In this document: piece by piece, positions 60,860 through 64,000 of the stretch
How positions within the stretch are numbered: position 1 is the first letter of the stretch
Layout: every line of letters begins with the position of its first letter
Origin: a virus
Virus record (IMG/VR): IMGVR_UViG_3300021185_003351
Coordinates: 62,001 to 126,000 of that record
Strand: one strand, 5' to 3'
DNA length: 64,000 nucleotides
Program-made: the position numbers and the translations under genes
Notes under the pieces: generated by a model
The model's input: only the letters and a program-made list of their open reading frames with translations
What the model was told of the DNA's origin: nothing
Databases searched by the model: none

Positions 60860-62350
60860 ATGGAGTTACCAAAGTTAAAAAAAATAGACTCAAACAAACA
60901 AAAAAAGAAAAAGATATTATTACTAGCTGATGATTTAAGATTACCATCAGGCATAGGAACAATATCAAAAGAAATTGTGTTGAACACAGTACGCCAATAT
61001 GATTGGGTACAAATTGGAGCAGCAATGAATCATCCAGATGCTGGTAAAATGTTCGACGTTTCAAAAGACGTAGCAAAAGAATCTGGAATAGAAGATGCAG
61101 TTGTTAAAATTATTCCATCAAATGGATATGGTGATAGAAACTTATTATTTGCTGTATTACATCAAGAGAAACCAGATGCTATATTTCATTTCACAGATCC
61201 TAGATATTGGGAATGGTTATATGCTATTGAACATGAAATAAAAACAACATTTAATATTCCAATCATATATTATTCAATTTGGGACGATCTACCATATCCA
61301 ATGTGGAATGCGCCCTTTTATGCGAGCTGTGACCTAATAATGGGAATTTCTAAGCAATCTGATAATATACATCGAGAAGTGTTGTTACAGAACGATTATG
61401 GGGTGTATGACTTTGATGCAGAAGAAAATAAAGAAGATCCTGAATTAGAGTGGGATGAAGTTGTAACAGGATATGTTCCACACGGATTAAATCACAACGC
61501 TTACAAGACATTATTAGAGTCTGATGAGTTATATGAAAGATTCTATACTGATATAAAAGTGAAAAATGATGTCGACTTTGTTGTATTTTGGAATAATAGG
61601 AATATTAGAAGAAAACAGCCAGGCGATGTTGTACTAGCTTTCCAGCATTTCAGAAACATGTTACCAAAAGATAAAAAAGATCGAGTAGCTTTATTAATGC
61701 ATACTCAACCGTCTGATTCAAACGGTACAGATATAAGAGCTGTTTGGAAAAACATAGCACCAGAATGTAAAGTTATATTTTCTGAAAAGAAATTAACATT
61801 ACAAGAATTAAATGCAATGTATAATATTTCAGATGTTGTATTAAATATTGCTTCAAACGAAGGATGGGGGTTAAGTAGCACAGAAGCATTATTATCAGGT
61901 ACTCCAATTGTTAATAATGTAACTGGAGGGTTACAAGATCAATGTAGATTTGAAGATGAAAATGGAGAATGGATTACATTTGACGGTACATTCTCGACAA
62001 ATCATAAAGGAAGATATAAAAAACATGGAAAGTGGGTAAGACCAGTATTTCCTTCAAATAGATCATGCCAAGGATCGCCAGTCACTCCTTATATATTTGA
62101 CGATCGTGCACAATTCGAGGATGTAGGAGATGCATTATTATATTGGTGGAATATGCCAAAAGAACAACGAGAAGAATGTGGAGAAGCTGGAAGAGAGTTT
62201 TGTTTAAATCATGGATTAACAGCAAAACAAATGGGTGACAAAATGATAGAAATAATGGATTTCTTATTTAAATATCCAAAAAAATCTAGGCCTAAATATA
62301 CATTAAGAAAAGTAACAAATAAACAATATAAAGAAATGGGAATAGTATGA
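60860..62350 (+). CDS. Glycosyltransferase 1 of cluster (GT4-like)
   Basis: 496 residues. The N-terminus (MELPKLKKIDSNKQKKKKIL) is basic, then ILLLADDLRLPSGIGTISKE opens a Rossmann domain. The C-terminal domain has VLNIASNEGWGLSSTEALLS and GTPIVNNVTGGLQDQ, the E-x7-E donor site of GT4 enzymes. An AAGGA site precedes the ATG. Acceptor unknown: modified DNA, virion protein or host surface glycan are options. Four-base overlap with the next GT. Confidence 0.8.
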   Translation: MELPKLKKIDSNKQKKKKILLLADDLRLPSGIGTISKEIVLNTVRQYDWVQIGAAMNHPDAGKMFDVSKDVAKESGIEDAVVKIIPSNGYGDRNLLFAVLHQEKPDAIFHFTDPRYWEWLYAIEHEIKTTFNIPIIYYSIWDDLPYPMWNAPFYASCDLIMGISKQSDNIHREVLLQNDYGVYDFDAEENKEDPELEWDEVVTGYVPHGLNHNAYKTLLESDELYERFYTDIKVKNDVDFVVFWNNRNIRRKQPGDVVLAFQHFRNMLPKDKKDRVALLMHTQPSDSNGTDIRAVWKNIAPECKVIFSEKKLTLQELNAMYNISDVVLNIASNEGWGLSSTEALLSGTPIVNNVTGGLQDQCRFEDENGEWITFDGTFSTNHKGRYKKHGKWVRPVFPSNRSCQGSPVTPYIFDDRAQFEDVGDALLYWWNMPKEQREECGEAGREFCLNHGLTAKQMGDKMIEIMDFLFKYPKKSRPKYTLRKVTNKQYKEMGIV

Positions 62351-63636
62351 GAAAATGTGTAATATCAAGTCCATTAGCAACACAATCGGGATATGGACAC
62401 CATGCAAGAGAAGTTATAGAAAATATAATTGAACAACGAGGAAAAGAATGGAATATTAAATTGTTATCAATGCCATGGGGCAATACACCATTAACATTTC
62501 CAATATCAAACGAAATGCGAACTAGAGTAGTTCCATTACCATTAACAGAACAACCAGATATATGGATACAAATAACAATCCCAAATGAATTTCAACCGGT
62601 TGGAAAATTTAATATCGGAGTAACTGCAGTAACCGAAGGCGATATATGTTCAAAAGAATGGATTGATTCTATTAATAAAATGCAAGTTATCATAGTTCCA
62701 TCTGAATTTACTAAATCAGTATTAACAAAAACTGCAGAAAAACATAATATTGCAATTTCGACAGAAATACATGTTATATCAGAATATTTTAATAAAGATA
62801 TATACAATAAAAATAATAGAGCTGAATCAATTGATTTGAGTGAAGTACATGAATCATTTTGTTATTTGTTTGTAGGACATTGGCTTCAGGGATCATTAGG
62901 AGAAGATAGAAAAAATATAACTGGATTACTTCACAATTTTTTAGAAACATTTAAAAACAAAGAAAAAACTCCAGGATTAATATTAAAAACTAGTTCTGCA
63001 ACATACTCTGTTACTGACAGAAGTAAAATGGAACAATATATTAATTCAATTCGTGACTTATTTCCTAAAACTGCTAAACTTCCAAATATATATTTATTAC
63101 ATGGAGATTTATCTGACAATGAAATGAATTCATTATATAATCATTCCAAAGTTAAAGCAATGGTTTCATATACTAAAGGAGAAGGATTTGGAAGACCTTT
63201 ATTAGAATTTGCATCTACAGGAAAACCTATTATAGCACCACACTATTCAGGCCAAGCAGATTTCTTAAAGAAAGAGCATATAGTTGCATTAGCAGGAGGA
63301 TTAACAGAAGTACATCCATCGGCTAGAAATCAATGGATTATTGAAGGATCTAAATGGTTTACTCCCGATTATGCATATTCAAAAAAAGCATTAAAAGAAG
63401 TACATAAACATTACAGCAAATTTATTCCTGGAGCTAGAGAGCAAAAGAAATTTGTTACAGAAAATTTTACGAAAATTGCAATTGCTCCTAGTTATACAAA
63501 GTTAATAGAATTAATTGAAAGTAGAGTAGTAGAAGGTCCTAGTATGCAGCAATTAAAATTGCCACAGCTTAATAAACCAAATCTTAAAACAGTTGAACTT
63601 CCTAAGTTAAAATTACCTAAACTAAATAAAGTATGA
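62347..63636 (+). CDS. Glycosyltransferase 2 of cluster (GT4-like)
   Basis: 429 residues, ATGA overlap with the previous gene. CVISSPLATQSGYGHHAREV, then VSYTKGEGFGRPLLEFASTG and KPIIAPHYSGQADFL define a GT-B enzyme. The C-terminus has repeated LPKL/LPQL motifs (KLPQLNKPNLKTVELPKLKL) resembling the N-terminus of the preceding GT, perhaps a docking element. Acceptor unknown. Confidence 0.8.
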   Translation: MRKCVISSPLATQSGYGHHAREVIENIIEQRGKEWNIKLLSMPWGNTPLTFPISNEMRTRVVPLPLTEQPDIWIQITIPNEFQPVGKFNIGVTAVTEGDICSKEWIDSINKMQVIIVPSEFTKSVLTKTAEKHNIAISTEIHVISEYFNKDIYNKNNRAESIDLSEVHESFCYLFVGHWLQGSLGEDRKNITGLLHNFLETFKNKEKTPGLILKTSSATYSVTDRSKMEQYINSIRDLFPKTAKLPNIYLLHGDLSDNEMNSLYNHSKVKAMVSYTKGEGFGRPLLEFASTGKPIIAPHYSGQADFLKKEHIVALAGGLTEVHPSARNQWIIEGSKWFTPDYAYSKKALKEVHKHYSKFIPGAREQKKFVTENFTKIAIAPSYTKLIELIESRVVEGPSMQQLKLPQLNKPNLKTVELPKLKLPKLNKV

Positions 63637-64000
63637 AAATAGGATATTTCATAACAGCCTGTAATGAATATGAAGAGTTAAAAAAACTTTTAATATTGTT
63701 ACGAACTAATATAGACAAAAATGACTGTATTGGTGTTTTATTAGATGAAAAAAACGTGACAGATGAAGTTGATTCATTATGCAATCAATTTTTAGTTCCA
63801 AATAATGAGTCTTTTCGGGTAATATACAGTAACTTAGACAATGACTTTGCATCATTTAAAAACTTAGGATATCATTTATTTGATGATTGTGATTGGATTT
63901 TTAATATAGATGCTGATGAATTACCATCTTCAATTTTAATACAAAATATTAAACAAGTTATAAATTTAAATCCAGAAACAGAATTAATATATGTTCCAAG
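63633..64000 (+). CDS. Glycosyltransferase 3 of cluster (GT2/GT-A-like), cut by window end
   Basis: About 122 residues are visible; the frame stays open at base 64000. MKIGYFITACNEYEELKKLL and IFNIDADELPS (DxD-type) mark a GT-A family-2 glycosyltransferase. The ATG overlaps the preceding stop. With the previous two genes it forms an operon of sequence-diverse glycosyltransferases. Confidence 0.75.
   Translation, partial: MKIGYFITACNEYEELKKLLILLRTNIDKNDCIGVLLDEKNVTDEVDSLCNQFLVPNNESFRVIYSNLDNDFASFKNLGYHLFDDCDWIFNIDADELPSSILIQNIKQVINLNPETELIYVP

Noticed and set aside
1-64000. tRNA genes and CRISPR arrays
   Set aside because: Intergenic gaps are under ~125 bases and none shows a cloverleaf or regular spacer-repeat pattern.

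Overview
The window looks like part of the genome of a T4-like (contractile-tailed) phage. All genes lie on the + strand, are packed with stop/start overlaps, and the DNA is strongly A+T-rich. Recognisable T4-type core proteins are the tail sheath, tail tube, a gp26-type baseplate hub protein, a tape-measure-like protein, gp27/gp48/gp53-type baseplate parts, gp32, UvsX, T4-type RNase H, gp41, gp43, gp45, gp44 and gp62. The host is probably a marine Bacteroidetes/Flavobacteriia. The signs are a lipoprotein of a Bacteroidetes-type family, a flavobacterial-style signal peptide, a small Cys-rich protein of a type common in Bacteroidetes, and weak or absent Shine-Dalgarno sites in front of many genes. 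No database search was possible, so all names rest on motif recognition.

Layout. Positions 1-20600 encode fibre and adhesin proteins: Gly/Ser/Thr-rich fibres with a shared ~55-residue module, a fibre with YadA-head-like repeats, one with an embedded cupredoxin-like domain, a 2090-residue mosaic protein, and eight LamG-like (concanavalin-fold) proteins in two arrays. Positions 20600-32290 hold the tail machine: sheath, tube, a hub/assembly pair with a likely +1 frameshift, tape measure, tube-cap-like, LysM-type and hub proteins. Positions 32300-34900 hold a coupled pair, a divergent family-A DNA polymerase-like protein and a possible PD-(D/E)XK protein. Positions 35300-36980 carry three proteins with similar N-terminal peptides that may be prohead-targeting signals.

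Positions 37000-41460 are the recombination/replication block (gp32, UvsX, RNase H, gp41). A terminator and a B12-dependent ribonucleotide reductase follow. Positions 43900-46030 carry FolE, QueD and QueE. Next come a GroES-like co-chaperonin, a lipoprotein, PhoH, UvdE, DNA polymerase gp43, a second QueD-like protein, a glycosyltransferase and a tRNA-guanine-transglycosylase-like protein of DpdA type. The clamp, dUTPase and clamp loader (gp45, Dut, gp44, gp62) follow. The window ends with a Cas4/RecB-like nuclease, small proteins and three consecutive glycosyltransferases, the last one cut by the window end.

The most interesting system is the FolE-QueD-QueE-(QueD-like)-DpdA set. It predicts that the phage replaces guanines in its DNA with a 7-deazaguanine derivative. 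No QueC is present here, so the base may stay at the 7-carboxy stage, or preQ0 may be made by a host or distant phage QueC. Other notable items are the PolA-like/nuclease pair, the UUU UAA G frameshift site before the tape measure gene, and two distinct promoter-like motif classes that split structural from replication genes. One class (T[T/A]GGAT-N17-TAT[A/T]AT) sits so close to start codons that near-leaderless mRNAs are predicted.
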